A DNA stretch of 64,000 bases, taken from NCBI GenBank assembly GCA_035999765.1, contig CP108521.1, positions 3,782,001-3,846,000 of the forward strand, read 5' to 3'. The position numbers and the translations under genes were made by a program. How positions within the stretch are numbered: the first letter of the stretch is position 1; each line of letters begins with the position of its first letter. The DNA is from Streptomyces sp. NBC_01231 (lineage in GTDB: Bacteria; Actinomycetota; Actinomycetes; Streptomycetales; Streptomycetaceae). The notes under the pieces were generated by a model that saw nothing but the letters and a program-made list of their open reading frames with translations, was not told the DNA's origin and did not search any database. Below are positions 24,938 through 32,867 of this stretch, in pieces.

Positions 24938-26103
24938 ACCCGGGACGAACCGGGGTTGGCCGGGCACTGCCAGACACCGTGCGGACAGTAGTCGGTCAGC
25001 GTGTTGTACAGCGGCTTGTGCTCGTCGAACCAGGCGAGCATCCGCCGCATGTATTCGGCGTTGTCACCGTTGCGGAAGAGCCCCCATTCTGGATAGGAAA
25101 TAGGCTTGTTGTGGGACTGCGCGAAGTCCACGTGTGCTTGAAGTCCGTAGGGCTCCGTCACCTGTTCGTCGAACGGAATTCCGCGCGGCTGGTCGTACGC
25201 GTCCATGCCGATGATGTCGACGGTGTCGTCCCCCGGATAGCACTGCGTCCAGGGAATGGCGTCCTGGCCGCGGCTCGGCGTGAAATCGAACCGGAATTCC
25301 TGGCCCGGCACCGAACGCATGGCGGTCACGATGTTGTTCCAGTACTTCTTCCAGGCCTCCGGGTCCGGCCCGCAGCGATGGGTGTACGTCGTGCCGTTCA
25401 TCTCCCAGCCGAGCACCAGGACCGTGTCCGGCACGTCCAACGCCACCAGCCGCTCGGCGAGGGCGCGGAAGTGGTGATCGAAGCGTCCCGCAGCGCCCTC
25501 TTGCAGCAGCCGTCCGACCTCGTCGTCGGAGACACCCTCCTCGTTGCGCTCCAGCATGGGCACGTTGAGGACGAACATCCGGTCGTCCTTCGCTCTACGC
25601 CAGCGCGCCCACCCGTCGAGGAAGTCGGGCGCGCCCTCGATGTTGCTCCAGCGGTCGCCAGGCAGATAACTGTGGCCGACGCGCAGGTCGGCGCCACCCA
25701 GCCATCGACTGAGTTTCGTCATGCTCGCGACGCCGGGGGTCCCGGAGTCGAGGAAGGCACCGAACGCGGGGCTCTCCTCGCCGGGTGCCCAGGGCTCCGG
25801 CCCGGCGGCGGAAGCGGTCGGCGGGGCCGGCTCCGGCGGCTCGAGGAGGGGCGGGCTCGAGGGGTCCGGTGTGGCCACGGGCTCCTGCGGCGACGGCGCG
25901 GGAGCAGGCTCCTGCGTGGCCGGCGGCGCGGCCGGCTCGATGACCGCGGGCACCGGCTGCCCCGGAGAGACGGGAGTTGGAGCCAAAGGATCGGGCGGCG
26001 TCCCCGCGAAGCCGACGCCGGACGCCAGCGTGGCCGAGAGGGCGACTGCCACGGCGACGACCGTCAGCCGCCTATTCCGGGCCCGGCAATGCTGTGGAAC
26101 CAT
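24715..26103 (-). CDS. Secreted GH26-like glycoside hydrolase
   Basis: 462 residues. A Sec signal (VVAVAVALSATLASGVGFAG) is followed by a roughly 75-residue Pro/Ala/Glu-rich linker, then a TIM-barrel domain. Two candidate catalytic glutamates sit in TVLVLGWEMNGTTYTHRCG (acid/base) and SYPEWGLFRNGDN (nucleophile), as in GH26 and related clan-A enzymes. DIIGMDAYDQ is a typical barrel strand. The C-terminus has a PAPTAPP repeat linker and a basic tail (FWLRRKACLPLDRW) that overlaps the convergent GNAT gene by 223 bases; this tail may be an artefact of stop-codon loss. It probably trims the exopolysaccharide made by the neighbouring operon. Exact GH family is inferred. Confidence 0.82.
   Translation of the reverse strand: MVPQHCRARNRRLTVVAVAVALSATLASGVGFAGTPPDPLAPTPVSPGQPVPAVIEPAAPPATQEPAPAPSPQEPVATPDPSSPPLLEPPEPAPPTASAAGPEPWAPGEESPAFGAFLDSGTPGVASMTKLSRWLGGADLRVGHSYLPGDRWSNIEGAPDFLDGWARWRRAKDDRMFVLNVPMLERNEEGVSDDEVGRLLQEGAAGRFDHHFRALAERLVALDVPDTVLVLGWEMNGTTYTHRCGPDPEAWKKYWNNIVTAMRSVPGQEFRFDFTPSRGQDAIPWTQCYPGDDTVDIIGMDAYDQPRGIPFDEQVTEPYGLQAHVDFAQSHNKPISYPEWGLFRNGDNAEYMRRMLAWFDEHKPLYNTLTDYCPHGVWQCPANPGSSRVYKSVLSGRTGEPTTLPAPTAPPAPTAPPAPTASPAPPASLRPLGCSPLRLGDWAEFWLRRKACLPLDRWSRTR
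24836..24889. repeat. Three tandem copies of an 18-bp unit
   Basis: The unit ggaggtgcggtgggcgcg is repeated at 24836-24853 (variant), 24854-24871 and 24872-24889. It lies in the tail-to-tail overlap, coding VGAGGA repeats on the plus strand and PAPTAPP repeats on the minus strand. Confidence 0.85.
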
Positions 26104-26154
26104 GCCTGCTTCTCTCCCCGCTCTTTTGCTGTCCTCTGCCGTTGTTCTACTTCG

Positions 26155-26199
26155 GCCGCTGATTCTGCCGCCGATTCTGCCGCCGATTCTGCCGCTGAT
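26155..26199. repeat. Near-perfect 12-bp tandem repeat, 3.75 copies
   Basis: GCCGCYGATTCT is repeated at 26155, 26167 and 26179, and partly at 26191, in the divergent promoter region between the hydrolase and the ATP-grasp gene, about 55 to 100 bases upstream of the hydrolase start. Confidence 0.8.
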
Positions 26200-26356
26200 G
26201 TTCCCTGCCTTGCTCGTGGGACTTGCTCATTGGGTTTACTCGTCAGACTGCTGACGCCCAGTCACATGAAGTTAGTCACACAAAATGGAATATCGCCACC
26301 GGCCTTACGGCTTTCGAGTACCTCGCTCCCCTGTAAGGGTGAGCCGATCCGAAGGA

Positions 26357-27625
26357 ATGAAGCCCGTGCCCCTGCTCGACACCCGCGTTCCCGCCGTTCT
26401 GCTGCGGATCGACCGCAATCCCTTTCACCACGGAACGCTTGGTGCCGTGCGCTCGCTCGGCAGAGCCGGGGTGGAGGTGCATGTGGTCGCCGATTCCACG
26501 GGAAGTCCCGTGACCAGATCGCGCTTCGTACGCGAAATGCATCCCCCGCCGCCCCCCGGCGCATCGCCCGGCGAGATCGCCCTCGCACTTCGCCGGGTGG
26601 CCGAGCGGGTCGCGCGTCCCGCTGTCCTGGTCCCGATGGACGACGCGAGCGCGGTCGCCGTGTGCCGCATGCGCGAGGAACTGGCCCCCTCCTATCTGCT
26701 GCCCGCCACGCCCGGCGCACTGCCCGAACGCGTCGCAGACAAGGCTGAACTGGCCCTCGTATGCGCGTCGGTGGGTATCCCCCACCCGGTCACGCTGGTC
26801 CCGGACAGCCCGGCGCAGGCCGCCGACGCCGCCCGTCGGCTGGGTCTGCCGATGGTGGCGAAGTGGAGCCGGCCCTGGCGGGTGCCCGCGGGCAGCGGCC
26901 TGCACAGCACGGTGCTGGTGAAATCCGCGCAGCAGGCGCGGGAGCTGTATCTGCGCACCGAGGAGGCGGGCAGCCCGCTGCTGATGCAGGCATATCTGCC
27001 GCCCGGCCGGGACCACGACTGGTTCTTCCACGGATACGCCGACCGCGCCTGCGCGGTGCGGGCGGGCGGGCCGGGCCGCAAGCAGCGGGCGTGGCCGCGC
27101 GGGGCGGGCCTGACCGTGGTCGGCCGCTGGACGGACAACCCGCAGGTGCGGACGCTCGCCGAGCGGCTCGTCCGTGAGCTGGGCTACCGCGGAATCTTCG
27201 ACCTCGACTTCCGCCGCTGCGGCACGACGGGCAGCTATCACCTGCTCGACTTCAACCCGCGGCCCGGTGCCCAGTTCCGGCTCTTCTCCGACACCGCCGG
27301 ACTGGACGTCGTACGCGCCCTGCACCTCGACCTGACACACCGGCAGCTCTCAGAGGCGGCGCCCATGGTGGGGCGGTCGTACGTGGTGGAGAACTACGCA
27401 CCGCTCGCTGCGCTGCGGCCGGCGCCCCACGGACGCGAACTGGCCTGGCACGCCCCGGACGACCCGGCTCCCGGCCGGGCGATGTGGGCCCTGTGGTGCC
27501 GTCATGTGGCCCGACGACTGCGGCAGCGGCTGCGAGCGGCCCCGGCGGCGCCCGTCACGGCCCGCGTGGGCCGCCAGGCGGCCGCACCGTCCCTGCCCGA
27601 CGAAGAGAACGCGAGAAGCCACTGA
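26357..27625 (+). CDS. ATP-grasp carboxylate-amine ligase-like protein
   Basis: About 422 residues. The order is an N-terminal Rossmann-like domain (VPAVLLRIDRNPFHHGTLGA, GRAGVEVHVVAD), a central LPATPGALPERVADKAEL segment (ATP-grasp entry), the ATP-binding part with RLGLPMVAKWSRPW and PLLMQAYLPPGRDHDWFFHG, and the metal site LDFNPRPGAQFRLF (conserved N-x-R). The family joins a carboxylate to an amine via acyl-phosphate. ATG 26357 is given, but GAAGGA sits only just before it; the GTG at 26366 has better spacing and may be the true start. One-base stop/start overlap with the next gene shows coupling. Confidence 0.88.
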   Translation: MKPVPLLDTRVPAVLLRIDRNPFHHGTLGAVRSLGRAGVEVHVVADSTGSPVTRSRFVREMHPPPPPGASPGEIALALRRVAERVARPAVLVPMDDASAVAVCRMREELAPSYLLPATPGALPERVADKAELALVCASVGIPHPVTLVPDSPAQAADAARRLGLPMVAKWSRPWRVPAGSGLHSTVLVKSAQQARELYLRTEEAGSPLLMQAYLPPGRDHDWFFHGYADRACAVRAGGPGRKQRAWPRGAGLTVVGRWTDNPQVRTLAERLVRELGYRGIFDLDFRRCGTTGSYHLLDFNPRPGAQFRLFSDTAGLDVVRALHLDLTHRQLSEAAPMVGRSYVVENYAPLAALRPAPHGRELAWHAPDDPAPGRAMWALWCRHVARRLRQRLRAAPAAPVTARVGRQAAAPSLPDEENARSH

Positions 27626-28890
27626 TGTACGACTTGCTGGTGGTGGGCGCCGGTCCGTACGGCCTGTCCATCGCGTCACACGCCGCGGCCGCCGGGCTGA
27701 ACCTGCGCGTCCTCGGGCGGCCCATGGCGTCCTGGAGGGACCACATGCCCCGCGGCATGTTCCTGAAGTCGGAGCCATGGGCCTCCAACCTCGCCGATCC
27801 GGACGGTCGTTGGCGCCTGGACGCGTACTGCGCCACCCGCGGGCTCACGGCGCGTCACGCGGAGCCGATCCCCGTGGAGACGTTCGCGTCGTACGGCCTG
27901 TGGTTCGCGCGCAACGCGGTGCCGGAGGTGGACGAGCGCATGGTGAGCCGGGTGGCGGCCGGCCCGGTCGGCTTCGAAGCGGTCACCGAGGACGGGGAGG
28001 TGCTGCGCGCCCGGACGGTGGCGCTGGCGGTCGGCGTCATGCCCTTCGTGGAGGTGCCGTCACCCTTGCGCGGCCTGCACCCCGCACTCGTCACGCACAG
28101 CAGTTGCCACAGTGACCTCGCACGCTTCCGCGGCAAGGACGTCACGGTGATCGGCGGCGGCCAGGCGGCCCTGGAGACGGCGGCGCTCCTCGCCGAACAG
28201 GGCACCCGGGTACGGGTGCTGGCACGAGCGGACCGGCTGCGCTGGAACGACGTGCCGCCGCCCGGACAGCGCCCCTGGTGGCAGTCCGCTCGCACCCCGC
28301 ACAGCGGCCTCGGCTGCGGCTGGCGCAACTGGTTCTACGCGGAGTGTCCGGACCTCTTCCGCCGTCTGCCCGAGCCGACCCGGGTCGGCATCGCAGCCAC
28401 CGCCCTCGGGCCGGCGGGCGCCTGGTGGGTACGGGACCGGGTCGAGCCGGTGGTGGAGATGCTGCTCGGCCGCGAGGTCGCTGCGGCCCGTACGGTGCCG
28501 GGCGGCGTACGGCTGGAGACGGTGAGCCGGACTGGGGACCTGCGCTCACTGGAGACCGAACACGTGGTCGCCGCCACGGGGTTCCGGGCGACCCTGGACC
28601 GGCTCGGCCTGCTCTCCGCCGAGCTGCGCGGAAGCCTGGCGACGACGGCCGACGGCTCCCCCGCGGTGGGGCGTGCCTTCGAGTCCTCGCACCCCGGGCT
28701 GTTCCTGGCGGGTCTGCTGACCGCTTCCGCCTTCGGCCCGTCCATGCGGTTCGTCCACGGCGCGACCTTCACGGCGGCGACGCTCGTACGAGGGGTACGG
28801 CACCGACTGCGCACCGCCCCACCGGCCGGGAAGACCCCGGTACCGGCGGGCCGGAGGCACACAGCAGCACCGTGGACGACGCCCCTCTGA
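27625..28890 (+). CDS. FAD-dependent oxidoreductase / flavin monooxygenase-like protein
   Basis: 421 residues with an N-terminal FAD dinucleotide fold (YDLLVVGAGPYGLSIASHAA), a second Rossmann motif for NAD(P) (VTVIGGGQAALETAALLAEQ), and an ATGF motif (EHVVAATGFRATL), the pattern of flavin-containing and N-hydroxylating monooxygenases. FLKSEPWASNLADPDG near residue 45 is a recognised element of this group. The C-terminus (SAFGPSMRFVHGATFTAATL) closes the flavin site. Coupled to the ATP-grasp gene by a one-base overlap, so both act in one pathway, likely modifying an amine or amino acid. Substrate unknown. Confidence 0.86.
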   Translation: MYDLLVVGAGPYGLSIASHAAAAGLNLRVLGRPMASWRDHMPRGMFLKSEPWASNLADPDGRWRLDAYCATRGLTARHAEPIPVETFASYGLWFARNAVPEVDERMVSRVAAGPVGFEAVTEDGEVLRARTVALAVGVMPFVEVPSPLRGLHPALVTHSSCHSDLARFRGKDVTVIGGGQAALETAALLAEQGTRVRVLARADRLRWNDVPPPGQRPWWQSARTPHSGLGCGWRNWFYAECPDLFRRLPEPTRVGIAATALGPAGAWWVRDRVEPVVEMLLGREVAAARTVPGGVRLETVSRTGDLRSLETEHVVAATGFRATLDRLGLLSAELRGSLATTADGSPAVGRAFESSHPGLFLAGLLTASAFGPSMRFVHGATFTAATLVRGVRHRLRTAPPAGKTPVPAGRRHTAAPWTTPL

Positions 28891-28906
28891 CCAAGGGGGT
28901 GGTGCC

Positions 28907-28935
28907 GGGTGCCGGACTCGCCTCGTCCGGCACCC
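28907..28935. terminator. Bidirectional hairpin terminator
   Basis: GGGTGCCGGAC (28907-28917) pairs with GTCCGGCACCC (28925-28935), an 11-bp perfect stem with a 7-base loop, between the convergent flavoprotein and LAETG genes. Confidence 0.8.
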
Positions 28936-28961
28936 GACCGGAGCACTGTCGAAACGGCTCC

Positions 28962-29570
28962 CTATCGAGAGAAGCCGGCTCGGCCTCGTCGATAGAGGAT
29001 GGTGCCGCTGGTCAGCAGCAGCGCCGCAAGACCAGACGCCGCCAACGCATTCTCCCTGGGTCCGGTCTCTGCGAGGGTGAGCGTCTGCGTCGAGGGTGCG
29101 ACAGGTGGCGCCGTCGCCACCAGGACGGGGCGCGGGGTGGGCGGTGGCGTCGACGTCACTGGCGGCGTGGTGGGGGGCGGTGACGTCCGTGGCGTGGGCG
29201 GAAGTGTGGGGGGCTGTACGGGAGGTGTGTCGCCGTAGCCCCCTGGCTCGTCCGAGTCGTCACCATAGCCGCCGCCGTCTTCGTATCCCTGGTCATTGCC
29301 GAATCCGTCGTCATCGCCGGATCCGTCGTCATCCCCGTAGCCGCTGTCGCTGTCGCTGCCGCTGTCGCTGCCGCTGCCGCTGCTGCCGCCGCTGTCGTCG
29401 TAGAGGGCAGCAGACGTGCCCGACTGGACGCCGATTGATCCCCCTGGGGGCCCCTCGGAGGTCGAGTCCGCGAACACCGGGGTGACGTACAGGGACAGGA
29501 TGCTCGTCGCGGCGGCGGTCACGACCATTCCCTTACTCAGGTTCTGTCGCAATCTCGTCGTCTTTCTCAT
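28962..29570 (-). CDS. LAETG-type sortase-anchored surface protein
   Basis: 202 residues: a Sec signal (MVVTAAATSILSLYVTPVFA), an Asp/Ser/Gly-rich segment (GSGSDSGSDSDSGYGDDD and so on), a Pro/Thr-rich wall-spanning stalk (PPTLPPTPRTSPPPTTPPVT), then LAETG, a hydrophobic helix (AASGLAALLLTSGTILY) and a basic tail (RRGRAGFSR). LAxTG is the motif of class E sortases in Streptomyces. The ATG at 29570 (MRKTTRLRQN) is chosen as the start of the signal; no strong ribosome binding site precedes it. The acidic repeat region could bind calcium or act as a spacer. Confidence 0.85.
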   Translation of the reverse strand: MRKTTRLRQNLSKGMVVTAAATSILSLYVTPVFADSTSEGPPGGSIGVQSGTSAALYDDSGGSSGSGSDSGSDSDSGYGDDDGSGDDDGFGNDQGYEDGGGYGDDSDEPGGYGDTPPVQPPTLPPTPRTSPPPTTPPVTSTPPPTPRPVLVATAPPVAPSTQTLTLAETGPRENALAASGLAALLLTSGTILYRRGRAGFSR

Positions 29571-29654
29571 CAAAGAAGTGGGAAAAGCCGGCCCGGAACC
29601 TTGAGGAACAGGCCGTTGCACACTGTGCCCAGGCATGACGTGCCGACTCGGCAG

Positions 29655-29912
29655 TCAGTGCCTGTTCCGCCTCCCGTTGCGCCTGGATGCGGCTTCACGC
29701 CTGCCGTAGTTCCGCTGGGATGCAATCTTCTGACTGGTCAGGTGATGGGATCCGGTGAAGTGCCAGTACCGACAGTCAGAGCATCGGTAGATACGGTCCG
29801 GGATCCTGGCCAGCAGCGGCTGCTTGATCAGCCAGGTCCTGGCCTCGGATTCAGTGCGAAATGATGCTTTCCCGGTATCCGGGCAACGCGGAAAAATGAT
29901 CACACCACTCAC
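29655..29912 (-). CDS. Small CxxC protein of phage/actinobacterial type
   Basis: 85 residues read from a GTG at 29912 with GGAGG 8 bases upstream. It contains FPRCPDTGKASFRTESEART, a helix, and YRCSDCRYWHFTG, giving a C-P-x-T-G-K start and a CxxC...H end compatible with a small zinc ribbon. Such proteins are common in actinobacteria and their phages; function unknown. The tail after residue 60 is Arg/Asn-rich. It is 84 bases upstream of the LAETG gene in the same direction. Confidence 0.7.
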   Translation of the reverse strand: MSGVIIFPRCPDTGKASFRTESEARTWLIKQPLLARIPDRIYRCSDCRYWHFTGSHHLTSQKIASQRNYGRREAASRRNGRRNRH

Positions 29913-30309
29913 ACATTCCCTCCGAGGCGCGCTTTCGGCTCACATTCCTCTTCAACAGAAGGGACGGAACCGATGTTGCATCAGCAGTAACCCGTCCGAT
30001 CAAGCGGATGACACTCTTACGGCCGAGTAGCCCCTGAAATTAATCCGAATGGTCCTCTATGGCGGGTGATACGAATGTAGGTGATCGGATGATATCGGGG
30101 CGAACGATGAGCACCCCAGAAGCATTGTTTCCGGCTCCAGGAAAAGACTCAGCGGCCATCCGGAGGATGGCCGCTGGCGGTATTGGATCGACTCTGCGCA
30201 CGCGCGGAGGATCCGGCCGTTCATCTCGCACGTCCGACGTTCAGGGACCCAGCCCGCACCACAACGCAGGATTCGCCCCTGAACCAGCCGCCGGACAGTC
30301 AACCGATCA
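29913..30309. other. Intergenic, no gene supported
   Basis: Besides the terminator at 30151-30175 and the presumed promoter of the CxxC gene, I see nothing coding here. GC is lower than average around 29940-30140. Confidence 0.5.
30151..30175 (-). terminator. Rho-independent terminator downstream of the 30310 secreted gene
   Basis: AGCGGCCATCC (30151-30161) and GGATGGCCGCT (30165-30175) form a perfect 11-bp stem with a 3-base loop. On the minus strand it is followed by GAGTCTTTTCC, a T-run. It is 135 bases beyond the secreted gene's stop. Confidence 0.75.
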
Positions 30310-30570
30310 CTAGCGTGGACTGACCTGCGTGCAGAAGTTGCCGACATTCGTGACACTTTCACCCAGGACGGTGACCGGGATGCTGACCGTGATCACGGAG
30401 TTGGTGAATTCCTGCTCACACTTCAACAACTGCGCGTTGTCGACAGCGGGATCGGGCGACTCACCACCGGCGTCGTGAGCCTGGGCGGCCCCGGCACCCG
30501 TCAGACCGATGCTACCGATGGCGGCGGTCATCAGCATGACCTTCTTGAACCTGCGCACGCGTATCTCCAT
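30310..30570 (-). CDS. Small secreted two-cysteine protein, divergent member of a four-gene family
   Basis: 86 residues: a Sec signal (KKVMLMTAAIGSIGLTGAGA, cleavage near AQA-HD) and a mature domain with LLKCEQEFTNSVITVSIPVT and the end SVTNVGNFCTQVSPR. The order C-x-Q-(D/E)-F ... NxGNFCT matches the three downstream paralogs at 30790, 31843 and 32541, so this is the most divergent copy. The two cysteines would form one disulfide. ATG 30570 is chosen to start the signal. The upstream region lacks the conserved promoter block shared by the other three. Function unknown; these are of chaplin-like size but lack the chaplin pattern. Confidence 0.78.
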   Translation of the reverse strand: MEIRVRRFKKVMLMTAAIGSIGLTGAGAAQAHDAGGESPDPAVDNAQLLKCEQEFTNSVITVSIPVTVLGESVTNVGNFCTQVSPR

Positions 30571-30738
30571 AGATTGACTCGGCCACCACAAAACGTCGTG
30601 GCCTCGATCAGCACAGCAAAGGGGATGTCCAGATCCTGCTTCCTCGACTTCCCCTGCTCCGCGAATTAGCGGCCCTTTCCCCTGCGGCCCCGAGCCGACA
30701 GATGATCAGGCGCGTCAGACGCGGCAAGGACTAAGGAG

Positions 30739-30769
30739 CGGGGTCCCACACTGGAGGCGCGAGACCCGG
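30739..30769 (-). terminator. Hairpin downstream of the 30790 secreted gene
   Basis: CGGGGTC and GACCCGG arms flank a 17-base interior, in the same place and with the same flanking bases (ctga/cccgaaatcag) as the terminators of the paralogs at 31843 and 32541. Confidence 0.55.
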
Positions 30770-30789
30770 CTGCCTACGGCGTCCCGAAA

Positions 30790-31038
30790 TCAGCCGATCG
30801 ACCCGATCACCGTGCAGAAGTTACCGATGTTCTGGTTCGTGTCACCGAGGGCGGAACCAACGGGGATGAAAGCAGTGCCGGCGTCGAAGTCCTGCTGGCA
30901 GTCGACAACCTGCAGGTTGTTGACGTCGAACGGGTCGTCGTAGTCGTGGCCGCCGTTGGCGCTGGCAACCCCACTGCCGACAAGGCCGAGACCGCCGACC
31001 ATGGCCGCTACGGCCGCAGCCTTCTTGAACTTGTGCAT
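30790..31038 (-). CDS. Small secreted two-cysteine protein, paralog
   Basis: 82 residues: signal MHKFKKAAAVAAMVGGLGLV, cleavage near ASA-NG, then GGHDYDDPFDVNNLQVVDCQ, a strand region, and GDTNQNIGNFCTVIGSIG. GGAG lies 7 bases before the ATG. Nearly identical signal and ends to the copies at 31843 and 32541; the middle (QDFDAGTAFIPVGSAL) is the variable part. The upstream 150 bases share conserved blocks with those copies, so they are likely co-regulated but separately transcribed. Function unknown. Confidence 0.85.
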   Translation of the reverse strand: MHKFKKAAAVAAMVGGLGLVGSGVASANGGHDYDDPFDVNNLQVVDCQQDFDAGTAFIPVGSALGDTNQNIGNFCTVIGSIG

Positions 31039-31111
31039 CAACGTCTCCGATTCCTTCACGCACACGACCCTCCTTACGGACCGTGCCCGACTCGTCACAG
31101 ACGCTAACACA

Positions 31112-31178
31112 GGCCTCTCTTATTGCACCATTCCCGACACGCCCGTTTGAGTACTACTAGTTAATCTATGTACCTTTT
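31112..31178 (-). promoter_or_regulatory. Conserved upstream element of the secreted-protein family (copy 1)
   Basis: Reading on the minus strand: AAAAGGTACATAG, a variable spacer, CGTGTCGGGAAT, then TAAGAGAGG. The same three blocks in the same order and spacing precede the paralogs at 31843 and 32541, while the surrounding bases differ. This conservation marks a promoter or operator; the sigma factor cannot be assigned from it. Confidence 0.6.
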
Positions 31179-31607
31179 CAGGAAAGCTTCATAGTTCGAT
31201 TGAGTCTCGTTTGGAAGTGCATTCCGGGCGTGCGCCCTGGGAGCCGGGACGTGGCGCGGGCCGGCTCGACGAGCTGCTGCCACGTACGACGAAGTCCGGG
31301 CGTGGGACCTCCTCACCAGGGACACCGTCAACCTGCAAAGGGATCAACTCCAGCCTCACAACGGGTAGTTGACCGTCTCGGCCGCCCCGGACGGAAGCGC
31401 GCCACGTACGGGAAGCGCGGGCACCGCGTCGGATCACCCTGGCGTACAGCCGCCCTCCGGGGCGACGAGCAGCTCTGCGCTATTGGTGAGCGGTACGTTG
31501 GCCTGCGTTCCTTCAGCCGGGTCACATGACGGCGGAAGTCGGTGCGGCCGGACGAGTGGTCGCGCTCGTCACCAACCCCCGTACCGCCAAGTGACCGGAA
31601 CCAAAGC
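31179..31607. other. Intergenic, no gene supported
   Basis: Between the promoter of the first paralog and the duplicated unit. A plus-strand frame ending at 31368 (VRAWDLLTRDTVNLQRDQLQ) has protein-like composition for about 30 residues but no start; it may be the relic of a lost gene. Confidence 0.4.
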
Positions 31608-31790
31608 GCCTCCGACAGGCACGGGGGCGAGGATCTCCGAGGTGCTCGTCCGCGCTGATCGGAGGCACTTTCCGTTCACACCCTGGACGCTCAACTCGGC
31701 TCTCCCAGGGCACAGTCACCCTCAGGCTGCGGTACCGCCTGGCGGCCTGCCGGTTCCCCATGACGGGCGTCCGGCACCACACGGACAGAA

Positions 31791-31825
31791 GGCCAGGCCT
31801 CGCACGAGAAGTGCGAGACCTGGCC
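31791..31825 (-). terminator. Terminator of the 31843 secreted gene
   Basis: Two 15-base arms (31791-31805 and 31811-31825) pair with one mismatch around a GAGAA loop, 18 bases beyond the stop. Confidence 0.8.
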
Positions 31826-31842
31826 TTCACGGTGTCCTGAAA

Positions 31843-32097
31843 TCAGTCGATCGACCCGATCACCGTGCAGAAGTTACCGATGTTCTGGTTCACGTCACCG
31901 GTGAGCGTAGGAAGCTCGACTTCGGCGAGGCCGGCGCCGTCGAAGTCCTGCGTGCACTCCACGGGCTGCAGGTTGTTGACGCCGTCGAACGGGTCGTCGT
32001 AGTCGTGACCGGCGTTGGCGCTGGCAACCCCGCCGCCGACGAGGCCGAGGCCGCCGACCATGGCCGCTACGGCCGCAGCCTTCTTGAACTTGTGCAT
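31843..32097 (-). CDS. Small secreted two-cysteine protein, paralog
   Basis: 84 residues: signal MHKFKKAAAVAAMVGGLGLV followed by GGGVASA, mature part NAGHDYDDPFDGVNNLQPVE, one cysteine in ECTQDFDGAG, and the shared end GDVNQNIGNFCTVIGSID. GGAG precedes the ATG. It sits in the first copy of a tandem 630-bp duplication; the second copy holds the gene at 32541. The variable central segment (GLAEVELPTLT) differs from the other paralogs, hinting at diversification of one exposed loop. Function unknown. Confidence 0.85.
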   Translation of the reverse strand: MHKFKKAAAVAAMVGGLGLVGGGVASANAGHDYDDPFDGVNNLQPVECTQDFDGAGLAEVELPTLTGDVNQNIGNFCTVIGSID

Positions 32098-32169
32098 CAA
32101 CGTCTCCGATTCCTTCACACACACGACCCTCTCGCGGGCCGTGTCCAACTCGGCACGGACGCTAGCACG

Positions 32170-32236
32170 TACCTCTCTTAACCTGTTATTCCCGACACAC
32201 CCGATTGGGTGGAACACATTGACCTATGTACCTTTT
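32170..32236 (-). promoter_or_regulatory. Conserved upstream element (copy 2)
   Basis: Minus strand: AAAAGGTACATAG, spacer, ATCGGGTGTGTCGGGAATA, then GGTTAAGAGAGG; the same arrangement as at 31112 and 32868, located 73 bases upstream of the start. Confidence 0.6.
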
Positions 32237-32490
32237 ACGGCAATCGGAGTAGCCGACCACATGGAGGCGTCCCCGATGGAGACCAACACTCTTGGGGAGC
32301 AAACAAAATGCCTCCGACAGGCACTGGAACGAGGAACTCGGAGATCCTCGTCCGCGCTGATCGGAGGCACTTCCCGTTCGCACCCTGGGGGCTCAACTCT
32401 CCCAGGACACAGTCACCCTCAGGCTGCCGTACCGCCTGCAGACTTGTCGGCTCCCCGTGACGGGGCGTCCGACACCGCACGGACAGAAGA

Positions 32491-32521
32491 CCAGGTCCCG
32501 CACTGGAAGTGTGAGACCTGG
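32491..32521 (-). terminator. Terminator of the 32541 secreted gene
   Basis: CCAGGTC (32491-32497) and GACCTGG (32515-32521) extend inward as an imperfect 14-bp stem with a 3-base loop, 20 bases beyond the stop. Confidence 0.75.
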
Positions 32522-32540
32522 CCTACACGGTGTCCTGAAA

Positions 32541-32795
32541 TCAGTCGACCGACCCGATCACCGTGCAGAAGTTGCCGATGTTCTGGTTCGTGTCGCCGGT
32601 GACCGAACCGATGGGGGCGAAGGCGAGGCCACCGTCGAAGGTCTGGTCGCAGTCCACGACCTGCAGGTTGTTGACCGCGAAACCGAACGGGTCGTCGTAG
32701 TCGTGGCCGCCGTTGGCGCTGGCAACCCCGCTGCCGACGAGGCCGAGGCCGCCGACCATGGCCGCCACGGCCGCAACCTTCTTGAACTTGTGCAT
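32541..32795 (-). CDS. Small secreted two-cysteine protein, paralog
   Basis: 84 residues: signal MHKFKKVAAVAAMVGGLGLV, cleavage near ASA-NG, mature GGHDYDDPFGFAVNNLQVVD, cysteine in DCDQTFDGGL, variable FAPIGSV, shared end GDTNQNIGNFCTVIGSVD. GGAG precedes the ATG. Closest in its ends to the 30790 copy. With three near-identical signals and upstream elements, these genes probably respond to one regulator and place related small proteins on the cell surface or in the medium. Function unknown. Confidence 0.85.
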   Translation of the reverse strand: MHKFKKVAAVAAMVGGLGLVGSGVASANGGHDYDDPFGFAVNNLQVVDCDQTFDGGLAFAPIGSVTGDTNQNIGNFCTVIGSVD

Positions 32796-32867
32796 CAACG
32801 TCTCCGATTCCTTCACGCACACGACCCTCCTTACGGACCGTGTCCAACTCGTCACAGACGCTAACAC

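Larger units (their letters stand above)
31608..32236. repeat. Tandem duplicated segment, copy A
   Basis: About 629 bases, starting gcctccgacaggcac and ending at the ctatgtacctttt block, which carries a terminator, the 31843 gene and its promoter. A closely similar segment occurs at 32310-32935, 702 bases further on, with the same order of elements. Confidence 0.85.

Noticed and set aside
26155..26199. CRISPR-like array
   Set aside because: The 12-bp units are directly adjacent with no spacers and no cas genes are in the window. It is a simple tandem repeat, as are the 16-bp and 18-bp repeats elsewhere.
28278..29183. Plus-strand frame running across the flavoprotein end and the LAETG gene
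   Set aside because: Arg/Gly-rich shadow that reads through a strong terminator hairpin and is antisense to the LAETG protein.
31100..31140. GGGAAT in the conserved upstream element as a SigR-type -35 box
   Set aside because: The required GTT at 18-base spacing is not present: it is 21 bases away in one copy and missing in another, so the sigma factor is left unassigned.
30310..32795. Chaplin or rodlin genes
   Set aside because: Size and secretion fit, but the mature sequences lack the chaplin GN..Q.P......CGN..... pattern and the rodlin repeats, so no such name was given.
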